Shown: positions 47,126-55,569 of the stretch, one piece after another
How the letters are laid out: the number at the start of each line of letters is the position of its first letter
Position numbering within the stretch: the first letter of the stretch is position 1
Assembly (NCBI RefSeq): GCF_006738645.1
Contig: NZ_AP019700.1
Span: 1,996,001 to 2,060,000, forward strand
Reading direction: 5' to 3'
DNA length: 64,000 bases
Origin: Stella humosa
GTDB taxonomy: Bacteria; Pseudomonadota; Alphaproteobacteria; ATCC43930; Allostellaceae
Program-made: the position numbers and the translations under genes
The notes under the pieces: model-generated
Database searches by the model: none
What the model was told of the DNA's origin: nothing
What the model saw: the letters and a program-made list of their open reading frames with translations, nothing else

Positions 47126-47929
47126 ATGCGCATTCGGCTCGGCTGCGAAATGACCTACGACGTCCCCAGTCCGACGCCGATGATCGTCATCCTCAACGTG
47201 CATCACAGCCGCGCCGGCGCGCTGGAGGGGCCCGACCACCTGATCACCACGCCGCCGGTGCCGGTCGAAAGCTATCGCGACAGCTTCGACAACTGGTGCA
47301 GCCGGGTGGTGGCCCCGCCGGGGCGCTTCACCATCGGCGTCGACTGCGTCATCCGTGACGACGGCATGCCCGACCAGGCCGACTGGCAGGCGATCCAGCA
47401 CCCGGTCGAGGAACTGCCGTCCGAGACGCTGCTGTTCCTGCTTGGGAGCCGCTACTGCGAGACGGACCGCTTGTCCGCGGACGCCTGGCAGATGTTCGGC
47501 CATACCCAGCCGGGCTGGGGCCGGGTGCAGGCGATCTGCGACTTCGTCCACAACCACATCACCTTCGGCTACCAGTATTCGCGCCCGACGCGGACGGCGG
47601 CCGAGGCCTGGTCCGAGCGCGTCGGCGTGTGCCGCGACTATGCCCACCTGGCGGTCACCCTGTGCCGCGCCATGAACATCCCGACCCGCTACTGCACCGG
47701 CTACATCACCGACATCGGCCTGCCGCCGCCCTACGAGGCGATGGATTTCGCGGCCTGGATGGAGGTGTATCTGGGCGGCCGCTGGCATGCGTTCGACCCG
47801 CGCAACAACGCGCCGCGCATCGGCCGCATCAAGATCGCCCATGGCCGCGACGCCGCCGACGTACCGCTGACCCATACGTTCGGCCCCAACGTGCTGAGCG
47901 GCTTCAAGGTCTGGGCCGAAGAGGTGTAG
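47126..47929 (+). CDS. transglutaminase-like protein
   Basis: A 267-residue transglutaminase-superfamily protein: N-terminal beta domain, then the core with catalytic Cys169 in 'ERVGVCRDYAHLAVTLCRA', and Asp224 in 'WHAFDPRNN'. The canonical His that starts the 'HAW.EVY' strand is Ala208 here ('MDFAAWMEVYLGGRW'). Its homologues are annotated as protease-like or transglutaminase-like with unknown substrate. Start ATG at 47126 with CCGGAGGAAC 10 nt upstream. The C-terminal 'HTFGPNVLSGFKVWAEEV' is typical of the alphaproteobacterial subgroup. Monocistronic or followed by the small gene. Confidence 0.8.
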   Translation: MRIRLGCEMTYDVPSPTPMIVILNVHHSRAGALEGPDHLITTPPVPVESYRDSFDNWCSRVVAPPGRFTIGVDCVIRDDGMPDQADWQAIQHPVEELPSETLLFLLGSRYCETDRLSADAWQMFGHTQPGWGRVQAICDFVHNHITFGYQYSRPTRTAAEAWSERVGVCRDYAHLAVTLCRAMNIPTRYCTGYITDIGLPPPYEAMDFAAWMEVYLGGRWHAFDPRNNAPRIGRIKIAHGRDAADVPLTHTFGPNVLSGFKVWAEEV

Positions 47930-47957
47930 GCTGCCGCCGATATCGGCGCCGGATGGG

Positions 47958-48215
47958 ATGCTGACGATGCGCAGGGGCGGGGCCGAGACGGTGTTTGCCA
48001 GTATCGAGAATGACGAGAGCAACCGCTGCGTCGACCTGTTCGTGCGCGCCGACGGCAGCTTCGGCTTCGAGGAGTACCGCCGCGACCCGGAGGATGCCGG
48101 AAGGTGGACACCGGTCACCGGATTCGCGACGCTTCGTTTCGATACGAAGGGCGCCATGCGCGAAGCCGCGGACCGGCAGGTGCGCTGGCTGGCGACCCGG
48201 CCGGTCGCCTTCTAG
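47958..48215 (+). CDS. hypothetical small protein (85 aa)
   Basis: An 85-residue protein that I do not recognise. It reads like a genuine small alpha+beta protein: 'VFASIENDESNRCVDLFVRA', 'GSFGFEEYRRDPEDAGRWTP', 'AMREAADRQVRWL'. GC-rich third positions match neighbouring genes. The start may be ATG 47958 or 47967. It lies 28 nt after the transglutaminase stop and its stop overlaps the stop of the convergent c-di-GMP gene by 4 nt. Confidence 0.6.
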   Translation: MLTMRRGGAETVFASIENDESNRCVDLFVRADGSFGFEEYRRDPEDAGRWTPVTGFATLRFDTKGAMREAADRQVRWLATRPVAF

Positions 48216-50749
48216 GCCTGATCCGTCAGGGCCGGCATCAGGTCGTCGACGGGGACGGGCTTGCCGAACAGATACCCCTGGAAGAGGTTGCACCTGGCAG
48301 CTCTCAGGACCTCGTACTGGGCGTAGGTTTCCACGCCTTCGGCACACACCTCAAGTCCGAGACGGCGGCCCAGGCTGGCGATGGCCTGGACGATCGCCAA
48401 TTCCTTCTGGTTGTCGGCGCCGTCCAGCTTGCTCGTGAAGCTGCGGTCGATCTTCAACTCCGCCACGTCGAGGTTGGCGAGGTAGGAGAGCGACGAATAG
48501 CCGGTGCCGAAATCGTCGATGGCGCAGCGCACGCCGTGGTCGCGCAGTGTCCCCACCTTGGTACGCGCGTCGAGCAGGTCGCGCAGCAGCAGGGATTCGG
48601 TGATCTCGATCTTCAGCCGGGCGGGGGGTATTTCCGCCTGCGAGATCCCGGACATGACGCGATCGACGAAATCCTCCTGGTAGAACTGGCGGGCGCTGAC
48701 ATTGACGGCCAGCGTCAGATGCCGGGCCTCCGACCGGGCCTGCCAGGCACGGAGCTGGTTGCACGCCGCCTCCAGTACCCAGTTGCCGATGGGTACGATC
48801 AGGCCGGTCTCCTCGGCCAGCGGGATGAAGCTGCCCGGCATCACCAGGCCGTCGCGCGGGTGCCGCCAGCGCAGCAGCGCCTCCGCCCCGACCAGGTGCC
48901 CGGCCGCATCGACCTGCGCCTGGAAATGCAGTTCGAACTGCTGGGCCGAGATGGCGGCGCGCAGGTCTTCTTCCAGGACATGGCGGGCGGCCATCGCATC
49001 GAGCATGGCTCTGTCGAAGACACGGAACGCGTTTCCGCCGGCCTTCTTGGCGTTGTACATGGCGGTGTCGGCCCGACGCACGATCTCCTCTCCGGTGATC
49101 CTCTCGGGTCCGCCGAAGATGCAGATGCCGATGCTGGCAGAGCAGCCGGGTGTATTGTTGAGGACGGGCTGGTCAGGCCCGCCGTCGCGCACGGCCGCCA
49201 GCAGCATGCGCCCGAACTGTCCGGCCTGGTCGGATGCGTTCTGCTCATCCGCGCCCAGACGCTCGATGGCGACAATGAACTCGTCGCCCCCCAGGCGGGC
49301 CAGGATGTCGTCCGGTTCGGTCACCGTGACCAGGCGTCGGGCAATCGATTGGAGCAGCATGTCGCCGGCGACATGGCCGCGCAGGTCGTTCAGCAGCTTG
49401 AAGCGGTCCAGGTCGACGAAGAACAGCGCGCCATACTGGCGCCTGCGTTGCAGGCGGCCGGCGCTCCGCTCCAGCCGGTCATAGAGCTGCCGCCTGTTGG
49501 GCAGGTTGGTCAGGCTGTCGTGGAAGGCCAGCCGCTGGATCGTCTCCTCCGCCTCGCGCTGGGCGCTGACGTCCATTACGAAGCCGTTCCAGTTGACGGT
49601 TCCGTCCGATTCCGCCCGCGGGATCGAGTTGCCCAACAGCCAGCGCTCGGTTCCATCCGGCAGGAGGATGCGGAACTGGCACTGCCAGGGTGCGAGAAGG
49701 TGGGCGGACTCCTCGATCGATGCGACCATTCGGGCCAGATCATCGGGATGGATACGGGCGAAGACGGGATCGGCGGATTCGACGGCCATGTCGGCCGACA
49801 CCCCGAAGACGCCGCTCATTGCCTCGCTCGCATAGGGAAAGCAGTAGGTCCCGTCCGGCCGCCGGCGGAACTGATAAACGACGCCCGGCACGCGAGATGC
49901 GATCGTCCGCAATTGGTCGTCGAGGATCCCGGCCTTTATCTCCGACCGCGCGGCGCTTTCGGCAGCATCGGCAATCCGGCGTCGGAGCTGCGTCGAGACC
50001 AGCGACACCAGCAGGATGAACGCCGTTGCCAGGGCCGCCGCGCCAGCCAGTATCGGGCGCGACACCGTTTCGGCGGCAATCGCCTGCTGCAGGTCGGACG
50101 TCGGCACGTAGACCGTCGATTCCATCGCCGCGTAATGCATGGAAGAGACGGCCAGTCCCATTGCCACAGCGCTGAACAGCGTGACGAGCAGGGGCGAGGC
50201 GATGATCCGGTGCAGCATGGCCTGTGCCGACAGGGCAACCGAGCCCATCAGGATGGCCAGGCCGATCGAGGCGAAGAACGGACCCTTGCGAAAGTACATA
50301 TCGGCCGGGACCACCATCGCGGCCATGCCGATATAGTGCATGGCGCAGATGCCGAGACCCATGATCACGCCCCCGGCCAGCGTACCGGCGAGGGTCACCC
50401 GCTCGCGACCGATGATGGTAAGCGCGATGAAGGCGGCGATGATGGCGGGTACCATGGAGCCGGCTGTCAGGGCCGGAAGGTAGGCCACCGCCACCGGCAG
50501 CTCGAACGCCAGCATGCCCACGAAATGCATCGCCCACACCCCGGCGCCGAGCGCCAGGGCGGCCATCACGTGCCAGACGAAACCGACGCCCCGCGAACCT
50601 GCCGCCCTGATCAGGTGGACGTGCTGAAGCCCGACGAAGGCGGCAACGATCGAAATGGCGACAGACAGAAGCACCAGCGCCGGGGAGTAGGCGCCCTGCA
50701 ATGCCCGGGCGAGGTCTACCTCGGGGCCGACGAACGCAATCGCATGCAT
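48212..50749 (-). CDS. MHYT-PAS-GGDEF-EAL cyclic di-GMP signalling protein
   Basis: An 845-residue membrane protein. Residues 20-255 form seven helices with three MHYT motifs ('AMHFVGM', 'AMHYIGM', 'SMHYAAM'), a proposed sensor of gases or copper. A PAS domain (about 285-400) links to GGDEF (about 405-575, motif 'LGGDEF' 486-491) and EAL (about 590-840, 'GAEALLRW' 621-628, 'DDFGTGYSS'). Both catalytic motifs are intact, so it could make and degrade c-di-GMP. The inhibitory RxxD site is Glu478-Pro-Asp-Asp, so product inhibition is probably lost. The start lacks a good ribosome site. Monocistronic. Confidence 0.92.
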   Translation of the reverse strand: MHAIAFVGPEVDLARALQGAYSPALVLLSVAISIVAAFVGLQHVHLIRAAGSRGVGFVWHVMAALALGAGVWAMHFVGMLAFELPVAVAYLPALTAGSMVPAIIAAFIALTIIGRERVTLAGTLAGGVIMGLGICAMHYIGMAAMVVPADMYFRKGPFFASIGLAILMGSVALSAQAMLHRIIASPLLVTLFSAVAMGLAVSSMHYAAMESTVYVPTSDLQQAIAAETVSRPILAGAAALATAFILLVSLVSTQLRRRIADAAESAARSEIKAGILDDQLRTIASRVPGVVYQFRRRPDGTYCFPYASEAMSGVFGVSADMAVESADPVFARIHPDDLARMVASIEESAHLLAPWQCQFRILLPDGTERWLLGNSIPRAESDGTVNWNGFVMDVSAQREAEETIQRLAFHDSLTNLPNRRQLYDRLERSAGRLQRRRQYGALFFVDLDRFKLLNDLRGHVAGDMLLQSIARRLVTVTEPDDILARLGGDEFIVAIERLGADEQNASDQAGQFGRMLLAAVRDGGPDQPVLNNTPGCSASIGICIFGGPERITGEEIVRRADTAMYNAKKAGGNAFRVFDRAMLDAMAARHVLEEDLRAAISAQQFELHFQAQVDAAGHLVGAEALLRWRHPRDGLVMPGSFIPLAEETGLIVPIGNWVLEAACNQLRAWQARSEARHLTLAVNVSARQFYQEDFVDRVMSGISQAEIPPARLKIEITESLLLRDLLDARTKVGTLRDHGVRCAIDDFGTGYSSLSYLANLDVAELKIDRSFTSKLDGADNQKELAIVQAIASLGRRLGLEVCAEGVETYAQYEVLRAARCNLFQGYLFGKPVPVDDLMPALTDQA

Positions 50750-50921
50750 GGCATTGGGCCGATTGATCGGACGCCGTCAAGCGCGCCGCGTGCCCGGAGG
50801 GTCCTCGATCCGCATCTGCAGAAGCACATATTGCACCGGGCGCTCGACGAAACGGGCATGGCTGCCCGATCCCTGTGCGTCATACGCTCGCAGAATTGGC
50901 AGGGAGCCGCAACTGCGCGGA

Positions 50922-51617
50922 CTAAACGAGCGGCGGGCTCAGCACCCACACCACCTCGGTCGGGCCGTCGCTGGCATTGGCGTAGCGGTGCGGCACGGTG
51001 GACGGGAAGCGGAAGCTGTCGCCGGTGTTCAGCAGGAACTCCTGGTCGCCATGCCACAGCCGCAGCCGGCCGGCGACGACGAGGCCGGCCTCCTCGCCGC
51101 GATGCTTGTGCGTCTCGCCGGAGGTGAACCCCGGCTCCAGCGTCATCATCAGGAGCTGGATGTCGCCGGACAGGTCCGGGGTCAGCAGGTCCATCACCAC
51201 CAGGTCGGCGTTGGTGCCGACGGTCGGCAGGCGTAGCTGGCGGCGGTCCTCGCGCCGGACGACCATCTTCAGCTCGGCCTCGGGCCGGCCGGCGTCGGCA
51301 TGGAAGAACCAGGCGACCGGCACGTCGAGCGCGTCCGCCAGCTTGCGCAGGGATCGGATGGAGGGGGAGGCCAGCCCGCGCTCGATCTGGCTTACCATGC
51401 CGATCGACAGGCCGGCCGAGGCACCCACCTGGGCCAGCGACAGTCCTTTCGCCTTGCGCAGCGCACGCAACTGGTTGCCGAGCCACACATCGGCCACCTT
51501 GCCCTTCCCGCGCGCGGCAGGGGTCTCGTGCACCTCGTCCTCGACCATCTCAGGCGGCTCGGAAATTGCCTCGATCGGGTGCTGGCGCAGGGCGCGGGGC
51601 GAAGTCGTGTGGCTCAT
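50922..51617 (-). CDS. XRE-family transcriptional regulator with cupin domain
   Basis: A 231-residue regulator. A Cro/C1-type helix-turn-helix (about 46-105: 'LRALRKAKGLSLAQVGASAG', 'SIGMVSQIERGLASPS') is joined to a C-terminal cupin_2 domain (about 150-228: 'FTSGETHKHRGEEAGLVVAG', 'LLNTGDSFRFPSTVPHRYAN'). Members of this architecture repress or activate catabolic operons in response to a small ligand bound in the cupin. It is divergent from hyuA across 129 nt containing an AT-rich palindrome, so it very likely controls the hydantoinase/TRAP operon and itself. ATG at 51617. Confidence 0.92.
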   Translation of the reverse strand: MSHTTSPRALRQHPIEAISEPPEMVEDEVHETPAARGKGKVADVWLGNQLRALRKAKGLSLAQVGASAGLSIGMVSQIERGLASPSIRSLRKLADALDVPVAWFFHADAGRPEAELKMVVRREDRRQLRLPTVGTNADLVVMDLLTPDLSGDIQLLMMTLEPGFTSGETHKHRGEEAGLVVAGRLRLWHGDQEFLLNTGDSFRFPSTVPHRYANASDGPTEVVWVLSPPLV

Positions 51618-51650
51618 GGCGTCCTCCGAATGGGGCCTGCGGGCACGTCA

Positions 51651-51676
51651 TTAAAAAATAGCATATCGTTTTTTAA
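51651..51676. promoter_or_regulatory. AT-rich palindrome, probable operator of the XRE-cupin regulator
   Basis: A 26-bp element: arm TTAAAAAA (51651-51658), 10-nt centre TAGCATATCG, and arm TTTTTTAA (51669-51676), a perfect 8-bp inverted repeat. It is almost GC-free within DNA of about 65-70% G+C and lies between the divergent regulator and hyuA, 34 nt before the regulator's ATG. It probably overlaps the -10 region of the regulator gene (GCTATTTTTT on the minus strand). Confidence 0.65.
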
Positions 51677-51746
51677 CGGGATTGTCGTCCGGGCCGAATG
51701 CGTGCCAGGATGAATTTCCAGACAATGACGTGCGGTAGAGTTGGGC

Positions 51747-53810
51747 ATGGTCGACAGCACGCGGGGCGGCATCCAGGTCGGTGTGGATATCGGCGGGACA
51801 TTCACTGATGTCGTGTGCCGTTCCTCCGATGGAAAGGTCAGATTCGTCAAGCTTCCCACCACGCGGAAGGACGAGAGCCAGGCCGTTCTCCAGTCCGTGG
51901 CCCTGATGGCCAGCGAGTGGGGCATCGCGGCCGGGGACATCACCCGCTTCGCTCATGGGACGACGGTCGCGACTAACGCCGTGCTGGAGCGCAAGGGCGC
52001 GCGCATCGGCCTGATCACCACCGACGGCTTCCGCGACGTGCTCGAGGTCGGCCGGCAGATGCGCCACCAGATGTATGGCGTGGTGCTGGACGGGGAGACG
52101 CCGGTGTTCCTGGCCCCCGGCGCACGGCGCAAGCAGGTGCGCGAGCGCGTCGCCGCCGACGGCACCGTGCTGCTGCCGCTCGACGAGGACGACGTCCGCC
52201 GTGCCGCGGCCGAACTGGCCGCCGACGGGGTCGAGGCCATCGCCATCTGCTTCCTCTTCTCGTTCCGCAACCCCGCCCACGAAGCCCGCGCGGCCGAGAT
52301 CGTGCGCGAGGCCCATCCGACCCTGAAGGTCGCCGTCTCGCACGAGGTCGACCCTGCCTTCCGCGAGTACGAGCGTACCGTCGTGACGGCCTTCGACGCC
52401 TATGTGAAGCCGGTCATCGACCGCTACCTGGCGCGGCTGGAGACGGGGCTCGAATCGGCCGGCGTGCCGGCGCCCTTGCAGGTCATGCAGTCGCGCGGCG
52501 GGCTGATGGTCTCCTCCGTCGCCCGCCAGCGGCCGGTGCGCCTGTTCCTGTCCGGGCCTGCGGCCGGCGTCATCGGCGCCCGCATGGCCGGCGAGGCGGC
52601 CGGCATCGAAGACCTGATCACCGTCGATATCGGCGGCACGAGCTGCGACATCGCCCTCATCGACAAGGGCCGCGCCCTGGTGCGATCGGAGGGGGTGATC
52701 GACGGCTATCCGGTGCGCGTTGCCATGGTCGACGTCAACTCGATCGGCTCGGGCGGCGGCAGCATCGCCTGGATCGACCGTGGCGGCGGCCTGCGCGTCG
52801 GCCCGCAGTCGGCGGGCTCGGAGCCGGGGCCGGCCTGCTATGGCCGCGGCGGCGAGAAGCCGACCGTGACCGACGCGTCGGTCGTGCTGGGCTACGTGAA
52901 CCCGGAATATTTCGCGGGCGGTGCCATGACGCTGCGCCCCGACCTGGCCGAGAAGGCGATCCGCGACCACATCGCGGGCCCCCTGGGCATGACGCTGGAG
53001 CAGGCGGCGCTGGGCATCCACCGCGTGCTGAACGCGCAGATGGCCGAGGGCATTCGCTTGGTCTCGATCCGCCAGGGCCTCGACCCGCGCCGCTTCGCGC
53101 TGATGCCGCTGGGCGGCGGCGGGGCGGTGCATGCGACCGCGCTGGCGCGCGACCTGTCGATCACGCGCGTCCTGGTGCCGCGCCATCCCGGCATCCTGTC
53201 CGCATCCGGCCTGCTGGCCGCGCCGGTCGAGCACGAGATGGCGACGGCCTTCGGCCATTCGGTCGCCGACAGCAGCCTGGCCGATATCCGCACGGTGCTG
53301 GACGGGCTCGATGCCGCCTGCCGCGACCTGATGGCGCGCGAGCAGCTAAACGGCGACCCCGTCACCATCCGCTATGCCGCCGACGTCTGCTATGTCGGCC
53401 AGTCCTACACGCTGGAAGTGCCGCTGCGCATGGACGAGTCGGCGCCGCTGGACCGGCTCTATGACGATTTCCTGGTCGACCATGACCGCGTCTATGGCCA
53501 TGCGACCCGCATTCCGGCGCGCATCGTCAACCTGCGTGCCGTGCACCAGGCGGGCGGCGGCGGCGGCCTGGAGGGTGCGATGGAATGGCAGCCGGGCTCG
53601 CCCGAAAAAGGCACCCGGCGGCTGCTGGTGGCCGAGATGACCGGCCCGGTCGAGGCCAAGGTCTATGACCGCGCGGCGATGGCGCCGGGCTTCACCTTCG
53701 CCGGCCCGGCCATCGTCGAGCAGCCCGACACGACCACCCTCGTCGAACCCGGCTGGCATGGCATGATCGATGCCGGCGGCTCGATGATCCTCACCTTCCA
53801 GGACGCCTGA
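51747..53810 (+). CDS. hydantoinase/oxoprolinase subunit A
   Basis: A 687-residue HyuA-type ATPase subunit of the hydantoinase/5-oxoprolinase/acetone-carboxylase superfamily. The N-terminal phosphate-binding motif is 'GVDIGGTFTDVVCRS', the second 'DLITVDIGGTSCDIALIDK', plus 'SRGGLMVSSVARQRPVRLF' and 'GSEPGPACYGRGGEKPTVTD'. With subunit B it opens cyclic amides such as hydantoins or oxoproline, usually with ATP. ATG at 51747 (in-frame TTG at 51741 less likely). Followed by hyuB after 41 nt and a TRAP transporter, so the substrate is probably imported by it. Confidence 0.92.
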   Translation: MVDSTRGGIQVGVDIGGTFTDVVCRSSDGKVRFVKLPTTRKDESQAVLQSVALMASEWGIAAGDITRFAHGTTVATNAVLERKGARIGLITTDGFRDVLEVGRQMRHQMYGVVLDGETPVFLAPGARRKQVRERVAADGTVLLPLDEDDVRRAAAELAADGVEAIAICFLFSFRNPAHEARAAEIVREAHPTLKVAVSHEVDPAFREYERTVVTAFDAYVKPVIDRYLARLETGLESAGVPAPLQVMQSRGGLMVSSVARQRPVRLFLSGPAAGVIGARMAGEAAGIEDLITVDIGGTSCDIALIDKGRALVRSEGVIDGYPVRVAMVDVNSIGSGGGSIAWIDRGGGLRVGPQSAGSEPGPACYGRGGEKPTVTDASVVLGYVNPEYFAGGAMTLRPDLAEKAIRDHIAGPLGMTLEQAALGIHRVLNAQMAEGIRLVSIRQGLDPRRFALMPLGGGGAVHATALARDLSITRVLVPRHPGILSASGLLAAPVEHEMATAFGHSVADSSLADIRTVLDGLDAACRDLMAREQLNGDPVTIRYAADVCYVGQSYTLEVPLRMDESAPLDRLYDDFLVDHDRVYGHATRIPARIVNLRAVHQAGGGGGLEGAMEWQPGSPEKGTRRLLVAEMTGPVEAKVYDRAAMAPGFTFAGPAIVEQPDTTTLVEPGWHGMIDAGGSMILTFQDA

Positions 53811-53851
53811 GTACAGGACGCCCGACCCAACGCTCGGAAAGGAGCCCGGCC

Positions 53852-55543
53852 ATGACCAGCGCCCAGCCCCACCTGCAGCTCGACCCGATCACCGTCGAGG
53901 TCGTGCGCCACAAGCTCGACGGCATCGCCAACGAGATGGAATCGACGCTGCTGCGCAGCTCGTTCTCGCCGATCGTGAAGGAGGGAATGGACGCGTCGGC
54001 CAGCCTCTTCACCATCGCCGGCGAGACGCTGGCCCAGGCCTGCGCCGTGCCGATCCACCTGGCCACGCTCATCCCGATCGTCGAGACGCTGCTGAAGGAG
54101 TTCCCGCTCTCCACCATGAAGGAGGGCGACGTCTACATCATGAACGACCCCTATCTGGGGGGGACCCACCTGCCGGATATCGCCATCGTCGTACCGGTCA
54201 TGTATCGCGGCCGGCCGATCGCGCTGTCGGCCTCGATGACGCACCATCAGGATGTGGGCGGCATGACGCCGGGCTCGATCCCGACCAACGCCACCGAGAT
54301 CTATCAGGAGGGCGTGCGCATCCCGCCGCTGAAGCTGCGCGATGCCGGCGTGATGAACGACACGCTGGTGAAGATGCTGCGGCTCAACGTGCGCATCCCG
54401 GACGTGCTGATGGGCGACCTCAACGCCCAGATCGCCGCCTGCACGATCGGCGCCCGGCGCATCGCAGCCCTGGCCGACGCCTATGGCGACAACCTGCTGA
54501 CGACCATCTTCCAGGAACTGCTGGAGAAGTCCGAGGCGATGACGCGCGAGGCCCTGCGCGCCATCCCGTCCGGCACCTACAAGTATGTCGACTACATGGA
54601 CAATGACGGCATCGAGCTCGACCGCCGCATCCGCATCGAGGTGGCGGTCACGGTCGAGAACGGCGCCATCCATTGCGACTTCACCGGCACCAGCCGGCAG
54701 TTGAAGGGGCCGTTCAACGTTGTCCGCTCAGGCTCGCAGGCGGCCGCCTACTTCGCCGTGCGCGCCCTGACCGACCCCAGCATTCCGACCAATGCCGGCT
54801 GCTTCCGCCCGGTGTCGCTGCACCTGCCCGAAGGCTCGATGGTGAACCCCAAGGAGCCCGCCCCCGTCGGCTCGCGCACGGCCGCCATCAAGCGCATCAC
54901 CGGCTGCATCATCGGTGCCTTCCAGCAGGCGTTGCCCGAGAAGGTGCCGGCCGATTCCGGTGGCGAGCTGCTTACGCTGGCCTTCGGCGGGCGCAAGCCG
55001 GATGGTTCGGGGAACTTCGTGGTGGGCGAGCTGATCGCCGGCGGCAGCGGTGCGGCGCGGCGCAGCGACGGCGTCGACGTGGTCGAGACCGATGCGTCGA
55101 ACTGCATGAATCTGCCGGCCGAGGCGCTGGAGATGGAGGCGCCGGTCCGCGTGCTGCGGGTCGAGCTGCGGCGGGATTCCGGCGGGGCCGGCAAGCGGCG
55201 CGGCGGGCTCGGCCTGATCAAGGAGTTCGAGATGCTCGACGTCGAGGCGACGCTGACGCATCGCGGCGAGCGCCATTTCTGCCCGGCCGCCGGTGCCAAT
55301 GGCGGCGAGGCGGGGGCGCCCGCGCGCTCGGTCATCATCCGCGCCGACGGCACGGAGGAGACAGTGCCGTCGAAGCTGGTGACGGTGCTGAAGCCGGGCG
55401 ACCGGCTGCTGGTGGAAACCGCGGGCGGCGGCGGCTACGGCCCGGCAGGCGAGCGCGAGCGCGACCTGGTGGATGCCGACATCGCCAACGGCAAGGTGAG
55501 CGCGGAAGAGGCGGCGCGGCTCTACGGCACCGCGGCCGAGTAG
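53852..55543 (+). CDS. hydantoinase/oxoprolinase subunit B
   Basis: A 563-residue HyuB-type subunit. 'LDPITVEVVRHKLDGIANEM' and 'STLLRSSFSPIVKEGMDASA' open it; 'DVYIMNDPYLGGTHLPDI' and 'MTHHQDVGGMTPGSIPTNAT' carry His/Asp residues typical of the metal site; 'GGRGYGP'-type ending here 'VETAGGGGYGPAGERERDLV'. It pairs with subunit A. GGAAAGGAGCCCGGCC before the ATG is a strong ribosome site. The gene ends 26 nt before dctP. Confidence 0.93.
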   Translation: MTSAQPHLQLDPITVEVVRHKLDGIANEMESTLLRSSFSPIVKEGMDASASLFTIAGETLAQACAVPIHLATLIPIVETLLKEFPLSTMKEGDVYIMNDPYLGGTHLPDIAIVVPVMYRGRPIALSASMTHHQDVGGMTPGSIPTNATEIYQEGVRIPPLKLRDAGVMNDTLVKMLRLNVRIPDVLMGDLNAQIAACTIGARRIAALADAYGDNLLTTIFQELLEKSEAMTREALRAIPSGTYKYVDYMDNDGIELDRRIRIEVAVTVENGAIHCDFTGTSRQLKGPFNVVRSGSQAAAYFAVRALTDPSIPTNAGCFRPVSLHLPEGSMVNPKEPAPVGSRTAAIKRITGCIIGAFQQALPEKVPADSGGELLTLAFGGRKPDGSGNFVVGELIAGGSGAARRSDGVDVVETDASNCMNLPAEALEMEAPVRVLRVELRRDSGGAGKRRGGLGLIKEFEMLDVEATLTHRGERHFCPAAGANGGEAGAPARSVIIRADGTEETVPSKLVTVLKPGDRLLVETAGGGGYGPAGERERDLVDADIANGKVSAEEAARLYGTAAE

Positions 55544-55569
55544 CGACAACCAAGAGCAGGAGCAGGGCA

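Noticed and set aside
50770-50912. A short open minus-strand frame of about 45 codons in the gap after the XRE gene, ending 'LLQMRIEDPPGTRRA'
   Set aside because: No start codon near its beginning and third positions are only about two thirds G+C, unlike neighbouring genes. Possibly a relic, but not supportable as a gene.
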